The position numbers were made by a program, and so were the translations under genes. From Phenylobacterium sp. (GTDB taxonomy: Bacteria > Pseudomonadota > Alphaproteobacteria > Caulobacterales > Caulobacteraceae), in assembly GCA_004799545.1 (NCBI GenBank), contig SSMU01000011.1, forward strand, positions 124,001 to 188,000: a stretch of 64,000 nucleotides of DNA, given 5' to 3'. How positions within the stretch are numbered: position 1 is the stretch's first letter; the number at the start of each line of letters is the position of its first letter. The notes under the pieces were generated by a model. It worked only from the letters and a program-made list of their open reading frames with translations. It was not told where the DNA came from and did not search any database. Shown here in pieces: positions 44,794-53,376 of this stretch.

Positions 44794-46127
44794 GCGAAGG
44801 GCCGCTGGCCGTCATGCCCCACCGCTGGGACCCCCGGGACTATCAGAAGCCACTTTGGACCTATCTCGAGCGAGGCGGCCTGCGGGCCGACGTGGTGGCC
44901 CATCGCCGGTGGGGCAAGGACGAGGTGGCCCTGCATTGGGCGGCCGCCCGTGCGATGAAGCAGGAGGGGACCTATTGGCACCTGCTGCCGGAAGCGAGCC
45001 AAGGACGCAAGGCGGTCTGGGACGCCGTGAACCCGCACACAGGGAAGAGGCGGATCGACGAGGCCTTCCCGCTGAAGACCCGGACCCGGACCCGCGACGC
45101 GGAGATGATGATCCACCTGAGGAGCGGCTCGACCTGGCAGGTGGTGGGCTCGGACAACTACAACTCGCTGGTGGGCTCGCCACCCGCCGGGGTGGTGTTC
45201 TCGGAGTGGGCGCTGGCCAAGCCGGACGCCTGGACCTACATCCGGCCGATCCTGGCGGAGAACGACGGCTGGGCGCTGTTCCTGTGGACGCCGCGCGGGC
45301 GGGGGCATGCGACGCGGGCTTTCGAGGCCCGCGCGCGGGACGCGGCCTGGTTCACCCTGAGATCCCCGGCCACGGAGACGGATGTGTTCTCGCCGGAACA
45401 GCTGGCGCGCGAGCGCGCGGAGCTGATCGCCGAGCTGGGGTCGCAGGAGGAAGGCCAGGCGCGGTTCGCCTCCGAGTATCTGGTGGACTTCGACGCCGCG
45501 GCGCCCGGGGCCTACTACGCCGCCCTGCTGGGCGAGGCGGAGCGGGACGGGCGGATCGGGCGGGTCCCCTACGATCCGGCGCTGAAGGTGGACACCGCCT
45601 GGGACCTGGGCATCGACGATTATACGGCGGTCTGGTTCTTCCAGCAGGCGGGCCGCGAGGTGCGGGTCATCGACTACTACGAGACGCGCGGCGAGGGGCT
45701 GCAGGCGGTGGTGCGCGAGGCGATCGCCACGCGCGCTTACGTGTTCGGGACCCACCACCTGCCGCACGACGTGATGGTGCGCGAGCTGGGAGCGGCGGGA
45801 CGGTCGCGGCTCGAGACCCTGGGCGGGCTGGGGGTCGGGCCGATCTCGGTGGGGGCGGCGATGGACCCTGAGGAGCGGATCAATGCGGGGCGGCTGCTGA
45901 TCCCCCTGTGCTGGTTCGACGGGGAGCGGTGCGCCGGCGGGTTGGAGCGGCTGCGGACCTACCGCAAGCGCTGGAACCGGACGACGCGGAGCTATGGCGG
46001 ACCGCTGCACGACGAGGCGAGCCACGCGGCCGACGCGTTCGGCGAATTCGCGGCCAACCGGCGGGGCGCGGCGGCGGCGCGGCCGGCCCGGCGGGTGGCG
46101 CACGAGCCCCTGGGCTGGATGGGCTAG
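44790..46127 (+). CDS. phage terminase large subunit
   Basis: 445 residues. The ATPase domain has RPDYQKPLW-type entry (PRDYQKPLWTYLERGG), a Walker A-like HRRWGKDEVAL at about residue 38 and a Walker B-like GVVFSEWAL at about 133. The nuclease domain has the first metal ligand in DTAWDLGIDDYTAVWFFQ (about 268) and the last in HDEASHAADAFGEFA. It packages DNA into the procapsid and cuts it. The usual next gene, portal, is 5.3 kb away here; unrelated genes lie between. Confidence 0.92.
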   Translation: MSEGPLAVMPHRWDPRDYQKPLWTYLERGGLRADVVAHRRWGKDEVALHWAAARAMKQEGTYWHLLPEASQGRKAVWDAVNPHTGKRRIDEAFPLKTRTRTRDAEMMIHLRSGSTWQVVGSDNYNSLVGSPPAGVVFSEWALAKPDAWTYIRPILAENDGWALFLWTPRGRGHATRAFEARARDAAWFTLRSPATETDVFSPEQLARERAELIAELGSQEEGQARFASEYLVDFDAAAPGAYYAALLGEAERDGRIGRVPYDPALKVDTAWDLGIDDYTAVWFFQQAGREVRVIDYYETRGEGLQAVVREAIATRAYVFGTHHLPHDVMVRELGAAGRSRLETLGGLGVGPISVGAAMDPEERINAGRLLIPLCWFDGERCAGGLERLRTYRKRWNRTTRSYGGPLHDEASHAADAFGEFAANRRGAAAARPARRVAHEPLGWMG

Positions 46128-46585
46128 GCCGTCTCGCAGGCCTTGAGCAGGCGCTCGACGGTGCGATGGTTCTGGGTCGCCACGCGGATCAGGGCCCGGC
46201 GCATGCAGGTCAGATCATGGGCGGCCTTGGCGGTGTAGGTGAGCACGTTGCCGGTGCGCGCGATCCAGCCCTCGCGGACCAGGGCGCGGACCTTGCGGCG
46301 CGCGGTCTCCTCGGGGATGCCGGTGCTGGCGGCGATCGATTTGACGTTGGTGGCGAGGCTGGGGAGCTCGGTGAGCTGGCCGGCCTCGATGGCCTTGAAA
46401 TCGATGGCGGCCGCATCGCGGTGCTCGACGGTGCGCAGACCGATCAAGAGGATGATGTGGAACTTCTCGATGTCGCCGCCGAAGGTGCGATGGGCCTCGG
46501 TGACGAGGTCCAGCATCGGCGCGATCAGGTCCTTGGCGACCCGCCCGTAGTTGTCACGCAACACCTGGTCCACGGATGTCGACAT
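46124..46585 (-). CDS. winged-helix transcriptional regulator-like protein
   Basis: 153 residues. The C-terminal half has LPSLATNVKSIAASTGIPEETARRKVRALVREGWIARTGNVLTYT, a helix-turn-helix with wing as in MarR/IclR-like factors. The first half is helical. It is oriented against the terminase genes, and its stop overlaps the terminase stop by 4 bases, suggesting insertion or long-established packing. The target is unknown. Confidence 0.7.
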   Translation of the reverse strand: MSTSVDQVLRDNYGRVAKDLIAPMLDLVTEAHRTFGGDIEKFHIILLIGLRTVEHRDAAAIDFKAIEAGQLTELPSLATNVKSIAASTGIPEETARRKVRALVREGWIARTGNVLTYTAKAAHDLTCMRRALIRVATQNHRTVERLLKACETA

Positions 46586-46811
46586 CCCGACTTAAGCAAC
46601 GCCCGGCGAAGGGCGCTGTTCCGGCCTTTTGGGCCGCCGCGTCGCGCTAGGGCTGGGGGAAATTGGTCGGGCATGACGCTCCCGACGGTCGATCAGCCCC
46701 CGCTGGGGGCGTGGCTGACTGCAGAGGATCTTCGGCTCTCACCGCTTACCGACGCGGGCCACTTCTCACAACCAGCGCGGGTCCATCTGCACGTGATGGT
46801 TGGGGCGGGGC

Positions 46812-46840
46812 AATGAACAAAAGCCCCAAAATGGGGCTTT
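46812..46840 (-). terminator. intrinsic terminator of the receiver gene
   Basis: On the minus strand, AAAGCCCC and GGGGCTTT form an 8-base stem with a 5-base loop, followed by TTGTTC, 15 bases after the receiver gene's stop. The gap 46586-46854 holds nothing else I can identify. Confidence 0.7.
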
Positions 46841-46854
46841 GGCTCGTGCCGCGA

Positions 46855-47355
46855 TCAAGCTTGACGGGCGGCCTGGGCCGTCGCGCCGCGGCGTTCCTCG
46901 CCCTGGTAGGGGAGGGTCCGGCGACGGCGATCGGGGCCCATGTAGCTGTCGCTCTCGATGAACGCCCGCCGGCGATTGAGCACCGCATCCAGCTTCTGGC
47001 AGAGGGAGGCGGTGGTCAGCGGCTTGATCAGGTACTCGTCGACGCCGGCGTCGCGGGCGGCGAGGATCACCGGGCCCTCGGCGCGGCCGGTGACCATGAT
47101 CACCGCGATGCGGCGGTTCTGGTTGGCGTGGGCGCGGCGCAGGCGGTGCGTCAGTTGGACGCCGGTCTCGCCGGCCATGTCGTAGTCGGTGAGCAGGATG
47201 TCGTAGGCGGCGAACTTGAGCATCTCGAAGGCGGCGGCCGCGTCGCGGGCCTCGTCGACATGGCGCACGCCGAGCCCGAACAGGAGAGACTTGAGGATCT
47301 CCCGCATGGGTTGATGGTCGTCGACCACCAGGAAACGAGCGTCGTGCAGGCGCAT
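46855..47355 (-). CDS. single-domain response regulator with a basic tail
   Basis: 166 residues. A receiver domain (residues 1-125) with the acidic pair in VVDDHQPM, phosphoacceptor Asp in LLTDYDMAGETG, Thr in VMVTGRAEG-type strand and Lys in YLIKPLT. The remaining 40 residues are polar and basic (YMGPDRRRRTLPYQGEERRG), a GPDRR-type tail seen in alphaproteobacterial receivers, with no output domain. It probably acts through protein contacts. It is host-like and lies between terminase and portal. Confidence 0.88.
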   Translation of the reverse strand: MRLHDARFLVVDDHQPMREILKSLLFGLGVRHVDEARDAAAAFEMLKFAAYDILLTDYDMAGETGVQLTHRLRRAHANQNRRIAVIMVTGRAEGPVILAARDAGVDEYLIKPLTTASLCQKLDAVLNRRRAFIESDSYMGPDRRRRTLPYQGEERRGATAQAARQA

Positions 47356-47459
47356 GGCGGGGCTACTCTGCCAGACCGGCTGTTAGGATTTTACTAAGCG
47401 CGTTCAGACAGTTCCGAGACGGCTTCATGGGTTGGCGCGGATCGTGCGATAGGTAGGCC

Positions 47460-47786
47460 ATGCGACGCCTCGCGCCCCTCGTGCTGCTGCCGGCGGTCAT
47501 CCTGGCCGGATGCCAGACGCCGGCGGCGGCCAACGGCCCCTCCCGCCTGGCGGGACAGCGCCTGGATGCGGCCGTCGCGCTCTACGGGCCCTGGTCCGAG
47601 GAGATCCAGCTGGAAGGCCAGCCGGCCTACATCTGGCGGCGCACCATGGTGCGCAACGGCTCCCCGGAGGTCTGCGAGCTGAAGGTGGAGCTGGGCTTCA
47701 GGGACACGATCCGCGCGACCTCCATGCGCGGCGTGACCGAGGCGTGCCGGCTGTTCGCGACGCATACCCAATCGGTGGACAAGTAG
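47460..47786 (+). CDS. small lipoprotein, function unknown
   Basis: 108 residues. Lipobox VILAGC with the lipidated Cys at residue 18. The mature part has LDAAVALYGPWSEEIQLEGQPAYIWRRT, a pattern resembling SmpA/BamE-like or other small outer-membrane lipoproteins of alphaproteobacteria, and a disulfide pair (VCELKV, EACRLF). Divergent from the receiver gene. Confidence 0.7.
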   Translation: MRRLAPLVLLPAVILAGCQTPAAANGPSRLAGQRLDAAVALYGPWSEEIQLEGQPAYIWRRTMVRNGSPEVCELKVELGFRDTIRATSMRGVTEACRLFATHTQSVDK

Positions 47787-47811
47787 CGGCGCGGTCCGCG
47801 GAATCCTTGGT

Positions 47812-47862
47812 CGCGCAGCCGGACGCAAAAGTGGCTTCCACTTTTGCTGGCTGTCGCTGGGG
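47812..47862. repeat. palindromic repeat, copy 1
   Basis: GCAAAAGTGG and CCACTTTTGC form a perfect 10-base stem around CTT, within about 50 bases (CGCAGCCGGACG ... CTGGCTGTCGCTGGGG) shared with 49852-49902. It lies between convergent genes and ends at the stop of the 370-residue protein. The stem may also end transcription. Confidence 0.8.
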
Positions 47863-47863
47863 A

Positions 47864-48976
47864 TCAGGCCGCCAGGTCGATTTCCAGGCCGAGGCTGGCC
47901 TCGAAGTCCTGGAGGATGTCCATCATCTCCTCCAGCGAGGCGGTGAGGGGGGTGTTCTCCGGGAAGCGGTAGCGCCAGAAGCTGGCGATGTGCGAGACGC
48001 CGCCGATCCGTTCGCCGAGCGTCGTGAACATGTCCGGCGCCTGGACCAGGAAGTCGCGGAAGGCGCCGGGTCGCCCGTTGGCGGTGAGCTCGTGGTAGGC
48101 GCGGTCGTAGACCATCAGGGTCTGGGTGATGTCGCGCCGGTAGCGGGAGATGGTGACGCCCAGCCGCTGGGTGGCGCTGTCCACGTAGCGAGCCATCTCC
48201 GGCTCGCGCACGCCGCCGATGTCGACGCGGTGCAGCTCGTCCATCACCGCGATCAGCTTCGGCCACAGGTCGGAGAGCATCCACTTGTAGTAGAGGAAGC
48301 CCTTCCAGCTGAAGACGCCGTCCTTGTAGGCCTCGCCTTCCAGGTTGAGGGTCAGGCGCAGGGGCTCGAGCCGCTCGTCCACCTGGGTGGAGAGCAGGAT
48401 CTTGACCAGCTTGGCGGCCTCGCTCTCGGAGTGCCCCTGGCGTTGGTAGGCGAGCTCGATCAGCTTGCCGATCTGCTCGGACACGAAGGCCTGCATGCGC
48501 TCGTAGTCGCCGGGCGAGATGGCGAAGTAGCAGCGGCCGATGTCGAGGCCGCCGCGGCGCAGGTGCTCGCGCAACAGGAAGGGATCGACCGAGGGCAGCT
48601 GGTCGACGAGGTTCAGGACCTTCAGGTCGCGGGGATAGTTGCGGCTGTCGCGGCAGAGATCCTTGATCATCTCGCGCCAGCCCTTCTGCCCGACCATCAT
48701 CGACTGGGCGCCGAGGCCCAGGTCCGAATGCTCGAAGGGGATGATGATCTTGGTGGCGATCGTCTGCGGGCGCTCGAGCATGTAGAGCTCGTCGCGGCGC
48801 ACGCGGTGCTTGAGGATGATCGAGGTGTTCAGCACCTTGGAGGTGAAGAACGGCCGCGAGACGTAGTCGGGGTCGGTGGCGTCCTTGGTCTGCACGGCGC
48901 AGAGGTTCAGGACCCGGCTCGTCGAGCCGTTGCGGTAAAGCGCGGCGAGGTCGCGGACGGTCCGGTCCACGCTCAT
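47864..48976 (-). CDS. conserved hypothetical cytosolic protein
   Basis: 370 residues from ATG at 48976; eighteen codons upstream are open but not protein-like. No signal or membrane helix. Helical throughout, with VSRPFFTSKVLNTSIILKHRV, IIPFEHSDLGLGAQSMMVGQKGWREMI, LPSVDPFLLREHLRRGGLDIGRCYFAISPGDYERM and WKGFLYYKWMLSDL. I do not recognise a domain. Good codon use and the absence of phage character suggest a host gene. Confidence 0.75.
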   Translation of the reverse strand: MSVDRTVRDLAALYRNGSTSRVLNLCAVQTKDATDPDYVSRPFFTSKVLNTSIILKHRVRRDELYMLERPQTIATKIIIPFEHSDLGLGAQSMMVGQKGWREMIKDLCRDSRNYPRDLKVLNLVDQLPSVDPFLLREHLRRGGLDIGRCYFAISPGDYERMQAFVSEQIGKLIELAYQRQGHSESEAAKLVKILLSTQVDERLEPLRLTLNLEGEAYKDGVFSWKGFLYYKWMLSDLWPKLIAVMDELHRVDIGGVREPEMARYVDSATQRLGVTISRYRRDITQTLMVYDRAYHELTANGRPGAFRDFLVQAPDMFTTLGERIGGVSHIASFWRYRFPENTPLTASLEEMMDILQDFEASLGLEIDLAA

Positions 48977-49079
48977 CGACACGCATCCCCTGCTGGGACC
49001 GGGGGCGGGACGCCGCGCGGTCAAGGCCAAACCAGGCCTCTAAGCATAGGGACCGTTCGTTAAGCGGTCCGTAATCGAC

Positions 49080-49218
49080 GGGGCCGGACGCGCCGGCCCC
49101 GCCCAGACCCTTCCTGGTTCAGGTGGGATCACCTGAACCAGATGAGAAGGGTCCATCTTCTATAGTTTAGAGCGCGCCGGGCGGCGAAACCGGCATCCAC
49201 TTTCGCCTGACGCGCTCT
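49080..49218. repeat. cluster of three inverted repeats
   Basis: Three hairpins in tandem: GGGGCCGG/CCGGCCCC (49080-49100); a long one with CTGGTTCAGGTG (49114-49125) and CACCTGAACCAG (49130-49141), extended by GACCCTTC (49106-49113) and GAAGGGTC (49146-49153); and AGAGCGCG/CGCGCTCT (49169-49218). They follow the small His-rich gene and precede the hypothetical gene on the minus strand, and may end transcription or be REP-like elements. Confidence 0.75.
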
Positions 49219-49223
49219 AGGGA

Positions 49224-49427
49224 TTACTTCTTGGCCGTGTCGTCGGCCTTCTTGTCGGCGTCCGCCTTGGCGGCGGGCTTCTTCATCGCGTGGTGCTTGG
49301 CGTGATGCTTGACCGCCATCTTCGGCTTTTCCGGCGGGTTCGGGATCGGCTGCATCTGGGCCGCGGCCGTGCCGGCGGAGAGGGCGAGGCACGCGAACGC
49401 GGCCAGCCCGATTGTCTTGAGATTCAA
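49224..49427 (-). CDS. small exported His/Lys-rich protein
   Basis: 67 residues. Signal peptide about residues 1-23 (GLAAFACLALSAGTAAA). The mature 44 residues are dominated by Lys, His and Ala (VKHHAKHHAMKKPAAKADADKKADDTAKK), without hydrophobic core, so probably unfolded. It could bind metal or peptidoglycan. I recognise no family. Confidence 0.6.
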   Translation of the reverse strand: MNLKTIGLAAFACLALSAGTAAAQMQPIPNPPEKPKMAVKHHAKHHAMKKPAAKADADKKADDTAKK

Positions 49428-49569
49428 AGGTCACCTCCCTCGGTAAGTTTCCTCAAACAAGCTTGACGTTGCGCCGACTCTCCGGCCTCCGGCAAGCGGC
49501 TTGATCGAAGGTGGAGAAGCCGGGCGGAGCGCCTAAGATCGGCCGCATATACCGCCTCTAGGACGGCCC

Positions 49570-49839
49570 ATGACCGACGATGCGACCCGCATCCTGGCGC
49601 TCGAAGCCCGGCTCGACGACGCCCAGAAGATCCTGATGGCGCACGACCTGCTGCTGCGCGGGCTGCTGGCCCACCTGGCCCTGGTCGAGCCGCAGATGTT
49701 CGGCCAGCTCGCCGAGCGGCTGTCCGGCCTGAAGTTCTTCCGCGAGGGGGGCGGGGGCGGGGAGATGCCGCGCGAGGTGGCCGAGGAGATCGCCCTGATC
49801 CTGGGCGAGATCAGCCGCAGCGTGGCGCGACAGGGCTAG
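49570..49839 (+). CDS. small cytosolic helical protein, function unknown
   Basis: 89 residues from ATG at 49570. The first 30 residues (ATRILALEARLDDAQKILMAHDLLLRGLLAHL) look like a coiled coil. A glycine run (GGGGGE) separates a second helix. No motif known to me. Transcribed away from the His-rich gene; followed by the palindromic repeat at 49852. Confidence 0.55.
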   Translation: MTDDATRILALEARLDDAQKILMAHDLLLRGLLAHLALVEPQMFGQLAERLSGLKFFREGGGGGEMPREVAEEIALILGEISRSVARQG

Positions 49840-49851
49840 GAATTTTCTCTA

Positions 49852-49902
49852 CGCGCAGCCGGACGCAAAAGTGCTTCACACTTTTGCTGGCTGTCGCTGG
49901 GG
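49852..49902. repeat. palindromic repeat, copy 2
   Basis: About 50 bases nearly identical to 47812-47862. The stem differs: GCAAAAGTG/CACTTTTGC around CTTCA instead of a 10-base stem around CTT, so pairing is retained despite sequence change. Lies between convergent genes. Confidence 0.8.
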
Positions 49903-49905
49903 CGC

Positions 49906-50418
49906 CTACCAGTTGCAGCGCTGGTCGATCCAGAGGGTCATGGAGCCCACGTACTGGGCGGTGTGATTACGCGACATGCAGGTGGCGAAGGCGTTGTGGA
50001 ACACGCCCCAATTGCGTTCCGCGTCGGTGAGCAGGGCGTAGGTGGTGGTCGCCGAATCCGCCTCCACCGCGCAGCTCCTGGCCTGGGCGACCACCACCGG
50101 GACCATCGCCGGCGCCGAGCGGATCTCGCCGATCAGCTCGCCGTCCTGCTCATAGCTGGCGGCCTGCAGCCGCGGGGTGACGGGATGCGGCGTGCGCCGA
50201 CCGGACCTGAGGCAGGCGCCCGGCGAAACGCCGCCGCTCCACAGGCGTTCAGCCGGGCTCCAGAAGACCTCGGTGCGATAGGCGGCCGGGCCCGCGTAGG
50301 CCTGGCTGGTCGCGGCCATGTTCGTGGCGGCAGCGTTCGTCGCGGCTCCGGCCGAGCCGGCCGCCGCCATCGCGGCAAGCACAAGGCTCGCCACCACCGC
50401 CAGGCGTGTTGAATGCAT
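49906..50418 (-). CDS. exported protein, function unknown
   Basis: 170 residues with a signal peptide (LAVVASLVLAAMAAAGSAGA). An Ala/Asn/Thr-rich linker follows, then a globular part with four cysteines (GACLRSG, SCAVEAD, ATCMSRN, QRCNW). It ends SMTLWIDQRCNW. No known family; probably disulfide-bonded in the periplasm. It converges on the 89-residue gene. Confidence 0.6.
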   Translation of the reverse strand: MHSTRLAVVASLVLAAMAAAGSAGAATNAAATNMAATSQAYAGPAAYRTEVFWSPAERLWSGGVSPGACLRSGRRTPHPVTPRLQAASYEQDGELIGEIRSAPAMVPVVVAQARSCAVEADSATTTYALLTDAERNWGVFHNAFATCMSRNHTAQYVGSMTLWIDQRCNW

Positions 50419-50603
50419 GGAAACCCCCCGCGGGGAGAGCAGCTTAGGGCCGCTTTAGAGTCAATGGTTTGTTAAGTGGTCAGGGTTAACGCGCGGCGCC
50501 CCGCCGCACCTGCCTGGTTTGCGGTCGCCGTTGCCCAGGCGACGACCGCTGGACAGCCGGCGCGATAGCTGTGTTCCGTAGGCGCAGCAGGAGACCTCGG
50601 GAC

Positions 50604-50843
50604 ATGAGCGCGTTCACCTACGAGATCGTCGAGCATGACGGCGGCTGGGCCTATCGCGCCGACGGCGTCTATTCGGAGACCTTCCCGAGCCATGATGCGG
50701 CGAGGCGGGCGGCCGAGCGCGCGGCGGCCGAACAGCGGGTCGGCGGCGAGACCGCCGGCATCGTCTACGAGGATGCCCGCGGACGCTGGCACGAGGAGGT
50801 CGCCGAAGGCGACGACCGGCCGGAGACCGACGTCGAGGGCTGA
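50604..50843 (+). CDS. DUF2188-like small protein
   Basis: 79 residues from ATG at 50604. YEIVEHDGGWAYRADGVYSETFPSHDAARRAAERAA and the following VYEDARGRWHEE resemble the small two-repeat DUF2188-type fold (beta hairpin plus helix in which a strand contains GGW). The function of the family is unknown. It lies 28 bases before the LexA-type promoter at 50872 and is probably not controlled by it. Confidence 0.65.
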   Translation: MSAFTYEIVEHDGGWAYRADGVYSETFPSHDAARRAAERAAAEQRVGGETAGIVYEDARGRWHEEVAEGDDRPETDVEG

Positions 50844-50871
50844 GCCGACGATCGAAGGTGGTCGCCAAAAT

Positions 50872-50915
50872 GTTCTCATTTTGTTCTTGACAACCGCGCG
50901 CGTTTTCGATAGGAT
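50872..50915 (+). promoter_or_regulatory. sigma-70 promoter with overlapping LexA-type box, copy B
   Basis: GTTCTCATTTTGTTC (50872-50886) directly precedes TTGACA (50887-50892); TAGGAT (50910-50915) follows after 17 bases. The surrounding 69 bases nearly duplicate 38742-38810. The start of the lipoprotein gene at 50955 leaves a leader of about 30 bases. Confidence 0.75.
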
Positions 50916-50954
50916 TTCGGCATCGTCAAGAACTGCGCCTCAGGGTGACGTCGG

Positions 50955-51338
50955 ATGAGAAGCTTGCGTCCGATCCTCGCGCTTGCGGCCGTCGCTGTGG
51001 GCCTTAGCGGTTGCGCGGGGGCATCCCGGTTGCCGAAGGGCCAACACCTGAAGTGCCTCGTGGAGGGAAAGCTCTGCGTAGGCATGAAGGTGAGCGAAAT
51101 TCCGGATTACACGTACCGGCCGTGGCTCGGCTCGTTTCATGGCGTCTATTGCGGCGTCTATGAGCCGCCGATCGCGGGCCGTCCTCAACCGCTGGCGAAG
51201 CTGCTAAGCGGCGGTTGCGGGCAGGAGACCTACCTGGCGCTCTTCGAAAGCGGGCGCTGCGTCTCGAGCGTCTCCGTGAAGGACGGCGTGATCGTCGACC
51301 TGTCGCGGGACTGCCGGGACCTCATCGACTTCGGCTAA
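50955..51338 (+). CDS. lipoprotein downstream of a LexA-type box
   Basis: 127 residues. Signal and lipobox VGLSGC (Cys about residue 20). The mature part has six more cysteines (LKCLVEGKLCVG, VYCGVYEP, GGCGQE, GRCVSSV, RDCRDL), indicating three disulfides, and ends LIDFG. It shares no obvious sequence with the protein at 38906 except the promoter and the disulfide-rich style. Likely DNA-damage-induced; function unknown. Confidence 0.7.
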   Translation: MRSLRPILALAAVAVGLSGCAGASRLPKGQHLKCLVEGKLCVGMKVSEIPDYTYRPWLGSFHGVYCGVYEPPIAGRPQPLAKLLSGGCGQETYLALFESGRCVSSVSVKDGVIVDLSRDCRDLIDFG

Positions 51339-51446
51339 GCGGCGCGCGGCCTTTTTTTCCGACTGCTGAGCGGGCCTTCCCATGGTCTGCGAGCCAAACC
51401 TGACGGGCGTCCGCCCGGGCGGGCCAAACCCATTGGGGATCATCCA

Positions 51447-53360
51447 TTGCCCGACGACGAGATCCTTCAAGAGGCCCGCGAGGCCTTCGAGCTGGCGGCT
51501 GACGCGGAGGCGGAGAACCGGCGCGAGGCGCTGGACGACCTGCGCTTCGCCAGGCTGGGCGAGCAGTGGCCGGAGCGGGTGCGGCGCGAGCGGGAGCTGG
51601 ACGGGCGACCCTGCCTGACCATCAACCGGCTGCCGGCCTTCATCCGCCAGGTGGTTAACGACGCGCGGCAGAACAAGCCGGCGATGATCGTCCATCCGGT
51701 GGACAGCCAGTCGGACCCGGCGACCGCCGAGATCATGAGCGGGTTGATCCGCCACATCGAGCAAAGCTCGGACGCCGAGGTGGCTTACGACACGGCGCTG
51801 GATTTCGCGGTGACCGGCGGCTTCGGCTACTTCCGGATCAACACCCGCTATGCGTCCGACGACAGCTTCGACCAGGACCTGGTCATCGAGCGGGTGGCCA
51901 ACCCGTTCTCGATCTACGGCGACCCGAACGGCACGGCGGCCGACAGCTCCGACTGGAATGTGGCCTTCGTAGTCGACACCCTGCCGAAGGCCGCCTTCGA
52001 GGCGCGCTGGAAGGGGGCCGAGCCGGTCGACTGGAGCGCTGACGCCTATGCCTCGCTGCGCCTGCCCTGGATCGAGGGCGACCAGGTGATGGTCTGCGAA
52101 TACTGGCGGCGCGAGGCCTGCCAGCGGCAGATCGTGGCGCTGTCGGACGGGCAGGTGGTCGAGGTCGCCGTCTATGAGGCGCAGAAGGCGATGTTCGACG
52201 CCCTGGGGGTCAGTGTCGTCGGGCGGCCGCGGCCGGTGGCGAGCCACAGGGTGACGCAGAAGATCGTCACCGGCGCCGAGGTGCTGGAGCGCATCGAGTG
52301 GGCGGGCAAGTTCATCCCGATCGTGCCGGTCTATGGCGAGGAGCTGCACGTCGATGGCCGGCGCCGGCTGCGGAGCCTGGTGCGCGACGCCAAGGACCCG
52401 CAGCGGATGTTCAACTATTGGCGCACGACCACGACGGAGCTGGTGGCGCTGGCGCCCAAGACGCCGTTCATCGGCCGCAAGGGCGCCTTCGAGACCGACA
52501 GCGCCAAGTGGGCGACCGCCAACACCCAGACCCACGCCTATATCGAATATGACGGCCCAGAGCCGCCGCAGCGCCAGCCATTCGCAGGTCCCCCGGCCGG
52601 GGCGATGCAGGAGGCGCTGTCGGCCTCCGACGACATGAAGGCGATCATGGGCCTGCACGACGCGAGCCTGGGGGCCCCGTCGAACGAGACCTCCGGCCGG
52701 GCGATCATGATGCGCCAGCGGGAGGGCGACATCTCGACCTTCCACTACATCGACAACCTGAGCCGCGCGCTCCGGCATGGCGGGCGGATCCTGCTGGACC
52801 TGATCCCCAGGGTCTATGGAACGGCGAGGGTGATCCGCGTGATCGGCGGGGACGGCGCAGCGCAGGCGGTGGCGGTGAACCAGCCGCCGGCGGCGGGGCA
52901 GGGTGGGGGCCAGCCTGCGGCGCCTGCCGCGGGCGAGCTGGGCAAGGTGGAGAAGATCTACGACCTGACGGTCGGCAAGTACGACCTGACCGTGGAGGCG
53001 GGCCCGAGCTTCACCACCCGGCGCGAGGAGGCGGCGAACCAGATGATCGAGCTGATCCGCGCCTACCCGCAGGCGGCGCCGCTGATCGGCGACCTGCTGG
53101 CCAAGAACCTCGACTGGCCAGGCGCCGACGAGATCGCCCAACGGCTGGCGGCCATGCTGCCGGCCCAGGCGCGCGGCGTGTCGCTGGAGGCGCAGGGGCT
53201 GCAGGCTGCGCAAGGCGAGCTCGCCAAGCTTGGCCAGGCGCTGTCGGCGGCGCGCGTGGAGATCGCCGCCCTGAAACAGGACCAGGCGAATTCGGCGCGA
53301 CGACTGCAGATCGAGGCCTTCGAGGCGGAGACCAACCGATTGAAGGCGCTGCACCGCTAG
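51447..53360 (+). CDS. phage portal protein, P22 type
   Basis: 637 residues from TTG at 51447. RPCLTINRLPAFIRQVVNDARQNKPAMIVHPVD is typical of the P22-type portal; FAVTGGFGYFRINTRYASDDSFDQDL, SIYGDPN, AYIEYDGPEPPQ and NETSGRAIMMRQREGDIST follow in family order. The C-terminus is a helical barrel (KLGQALSAARVEIAALKQDQANSARR). Twelve copies form the DNA entry vertex. It restarts the phage module after the 5.3-kb gap from terminase. Confidence 0.92.
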   Translation: MPDDEILQEAREAFELAADAEAENRREALDDLRFARLGEQWPERVRRERELDGRPCLTINRLPAFIRQVVNDARQNKPAMIVHPVDSQSDPATAEIMSGLIRHIEQSSDAEVAYDTALDFAVTGGFGYFRINTRYASDDSFDQDLVIERVANPFSIYGDPNGTAADSSDWNVAFVVDTLPKAAFEARWKGAEPVDWSADAYASLRLPWIEGDQVMVCEYWRREACQRQIVALSDGQVVEVAVYEAQKAMFDALGVSVVGRPRPVASHRVTQKIVTGAEVLERIEWAGKFIPIVPVYGEELHVDGRRRLRSLVRDAKDPQRMFNYWRTTTTELVALAPKTPFIGRKGAFETDSAKWATANTQTHAYIEYDGPEPPQRQPFAGPPAGAMQEALSASDDMKAIMGLHDASLGAPSNETSGRAIMMRQREGDISTFHYIDNLSRALRHGGRILLDLIPRVYGTARVIRVIGGDGAAQAVAVNQPPAAGQGGGQPAAPAAGELGKVEKIYDLTVGKYDLTVEAGPSFTTRREEAANQMIELIRAYPQAAPLIGDLLAKNLDWPGADEIAQRLAAMLPAQARGVSLEAQGLQAAQGELAKLGQALSAARVEIAALKQDQANSARRLQIEAFEAETNRLKALHR

Positions 53361-53376
53361 CGCGCGGCGACTTGAC

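Noticed and set aside
47402-47414. GTTC repeat between the receiver and lipoprotein genes
   Set aside because: Spacer of 5 bases.
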